Shown one piece after another: positions 6,354 to 8,101 of a DNA stretch of 8,101 nucleotides. This DNA is from an uncultured Flavobacteriaceae bacterium. Lineage in GTDB: Bacteria; Bacteroidota; Bacteroidia; Flavobacteriales; Flavobacteriaceae. Position 1 is the first letter of the stretch, and each line of letters opens with the position of its first letter. The position numbers and the translations under genes were made by a program. Location of the stretch: the NCBI GenBank assembly GCA_947311745.1, contig CAMZLT010000221.1, positions 1 through 8,101 on the forward strand, given 5' to 3'. Under the pieces are notes generated by a model. It was not told the DNA's origin and did not search any database. It worked only from the letters and a program-made list of their open reading frames with translations.

Positions 6354-8101
6354 TTAAAATTTATAATTTAAAGATACTTCAAAATTTTGATTTGGCATTG
6401 GTCTAAAAGCAATTATTTGGTATTTTTTATTGAATATATTATTCCATTTAAGGATAATATTTACGTTGTGTTTTTTAATAGTTTTTACCAGTTTTAAATT
6501 ATACAAAAAATAATCGGAAACCGTATTTGTATTAGAGCTTGTTGTATAAACTTTCCCGTTATACCGTTGATTTACAAACAAAAACCAAGAATTATATTGG
6601 TACGTTATACGATTTGCAGCTAAAATGTTTGGCATGTAAATAAGCTCTTTATCTAACGCAGTATCCTTTGAAATAGTATAACTTACTTGTGTGTTAAATT
6701 TTAAAAGGTGCTGTTTAATTTGTGTTTTATAGGTAGCTTGAAATTCGCTGCCAAAAATTTTTACATTCTGAATATTAATAGGTTGCCAAAAAGTATTGGT
6801 TACAGGTTGCCATTGAATTAAATTGCTACTTTTTGTAAAATACGAGCCAATATCAAAGTCTATATTTTTAGTATTTACGTGTAAATTAATTTCAGAACTA
6901 GTGCTAAATTCTGGTTTTAAATTTGGATTTCCACCAGGATTCCAGTATAAATCGTTAAAAGTAGGTAAGCGGTAATTGGTATTGTGATTTATTTTTAAAT
7001 GTATTTTATCCGATAAACCTATCTTTCCATCAAAAGCATAAACAAACGGAATTTTATATATCGAACTAAATCCTTTTCGGATACTGATATTGGTTTTTAT
7101 TTTTGAATTTACACGATAATGAAGTAAGGAAAAACCTTCAAAAACAGTAGTTGTTTTAGATTTTAAATTACTTCCGTTAGCAATTGCTGTATTGTTAAAA
7201 ACCCCTCCTATCAACCTAACTTTTGTATGTATGCGATACTTGAAATCGTATTTTAAAATATAGTTTTTTGCCTTACCATAACTATAATCCTCTTGATTTT
7301 TATCAAAGTAATATTGGTAATTTTCTTGTAAAAAAGCAAGTTTTAAAGTAGCATTATAATCTTGTTTTTTATACTTCCACGAAGTGATAAAACGATAATT
7401 TTTATCAATTAATTTAGCATTGCTTGGTGTGGTTATGGTACGCGATAAATTTCGGTTATTATTGCTGTAATTAAAAAATACCTCCAATTGATTTTTTGAA
7501 TTCAATTTATAACCAAAAGCTGTTTTTATATGATGGTTTTTAAATTCGCCATTTTCATTTTTTAGATTGGTATTTAAAAACGGATACTCATTATCCGATT
7601 GGTACAACGAAGCACTAGTTTTATTGTAAAAAGTATTAGTAGAAAATTCGTTTGCTATATTTGCCTTAATGCTTTTATAACTTCCAAACGTAAAATTTAG
7701 ATTGGTTTTATTTTCAAGATTATAGATGACATTATCATGCAAATTTATCGCTCCACCAATAGCACCACTTCCTAAAACGGAACTTCCACCTCCTTTTTTA
7801 ATCTCAATTTGATTGTAGTTATTTGTCGAAATCGTATTAAAATCTGTTTGTCCGTTAAGGCTTGAATTTATAGGAATTCCGTTATAATACACAGCAGTAT
7901 GTTGTGCGGATGAACCTCTAAAACTTATTGACGAAACCATACCATTTCCATATTGTTTAAAATATATGTTTTCATTTTCTTGCAAAACATCATTTAGATT
8001 TTGTACAATATTTAAGCTATCTTTTAAAACACTAACTTGATAACCAGCATTTAATTCTTTTGAAAAATATCCGTGAACTTTCACCTCATCTAATTGTTGA
8101 A
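6354..8101 (-). CDS. TonB-dependent outer-membrane receptor, BtuB-like, 5' end cut by the window
   Basis: The frame stays open to the right edge, leaving 581 visible residues. They begin QQLDEVKVHGYFSKELNAGY, so a GTG inside 'EVKV' (8084) is an internal valine, not a start. The signal peptide is outside the window. LDEVKV may be the TonB-box region. The plug domain (about 20-130) has SISFRGSSAQHTAVYYNGIP and VLGSGAIGGAINL, both typical. The remainder is beta-barrel and ends in the aromatic SLNYKF terminus of outer-membrane proteins. Within the barrel, RLPTFNDLYWNPGGNPNLKP, LIQWQP and WQPIN...FGSE recall BtuB cobalamin receptors. Import would use TonB-ExbBD energy. The receptor is shorter than SusC-type proteins and no SusD follows, so glycan uptake is unlikely. 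Corrinoid transport is probable but not certain; other small metal-chelate receptors share this architecture. Its promoter, and any cobalamin riboswitch, would lie beyond base 8101. Confidence 0.88.
   Translation of the reverse strand, partial: QQLDEVKVHGYFSKELNAGYQVSVLKDSLNIVQNLNDVLQENENIYFKQYGNGMVSSISFRGSSAQHTAVYYNGIPINSSLNGQTDFNTISTNNYNQIEIKKGGGSSVLGSGAIGGAINLHDNVIYNLENKTNLNFTFGSYKSIKANIANEFSTNTFYNKTSASLYQSDNEYPFLNTNLKNENGEFKNHHIKTAFGYKLNSKNQLEVFFNYSNNNRNLSRTITTPSNAKLIDKNYRFITSWKYKKQDYNATLKLAFLQENYQYYFDKNQEDYSYGKAKNYILKYDFKYRIHTKVRLIGGVFNNTAIANGSNLKSKTTTVFEGFSLLHYRVNSKIKTNISIRKGFSSIYKIPFVYAFDGKIGLSDKIHLKINHNTNYRLPTFNDLYWNPGGNPNLKPEFSTSSEINLHVNTKNIDFDIGSYFTKSSNLIQWQPVTNTFWQPINIQNVKIFGSEFQATYKTQIKQHLLKFNTQVSYTISKDTALDKELIYMPNILAANRITYQYNSWFLFVNQRYNGKVYTTSSNTNTVSDYFLYNLKLVKTIKKHNVNIILKWNNIFNKKYQIIAFRPMPNQNFEVSLNYKF

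Noticed and set aside
8082..8084. GTG as the start of the TonB-dependent receptor
   Set aside because: The frame remains open upstream with LDEV, typical of the region before a plug domain, and no signal peptide follows the GTG. The gene is cut by the window.
5296..8101. SusC/SusD glycan-uptake pair
   Set aside because: The receptor looks too short for SusC and the lipoprotein is a beta-propeller rather than the helical SusD fold.

Overview
The window looks like part of a Flavobacteriaceae (Bacteroidetes) chromosome. It is very A+T rich, its gene starts follow A-rich leaders without clear Shine-Dalgarno sequences, and it holds Bacteroidetes-type envelope genes. These are an RND permease with the long lineage-specific C-terminal insertion, and a TonB-dependent receptor followed two bases later by a beta-propeller lipoprotein. 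This is inference from content; no marker gene is present.

Layout. Bases 1-3782 (+ strand) are the end of an RND tripartite efflux operon: the C-terminus of the periplasmic adaptor, then, 11 bases on, a complete 1150-residue inner-membrane pump. A strong intrinsic terminator at 3794-3833 closes it. The adaptor would link the pump to an outer-membrane channel encoded outside the window.

Bases 3834-5295 form a small accessory island. It holds one gene for a CoiA-like putative nuclease with cysteine clusters at both ends. Just upstream is a 61-nt nested inverted repeat (3950-4010) ending in GTTGTGT. The gene's last codons run into ACACAAC followed by a second, incomplete element. The arrangement resembles a single-gene cassette between attC-like recombination sites, although no integrase is visible. 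This is the most unusual part of the window.

Bases 5296-8101 (- strand) are an envelope uptake operon. A BtuB-like TonB-dependent receptor, cut by the right edge, is followed by a DUF5074/YncE-like beta-propeller surface lipoprotein. The pairing recalls the Bacteroides BtuB-BtuG system, in which a propeller lipoprotein captures vitamin B12 and hands it to the receptor, so a corrinoid role is the leading hypothesis. The nuclease gene and this operon converge on 5105-5295.
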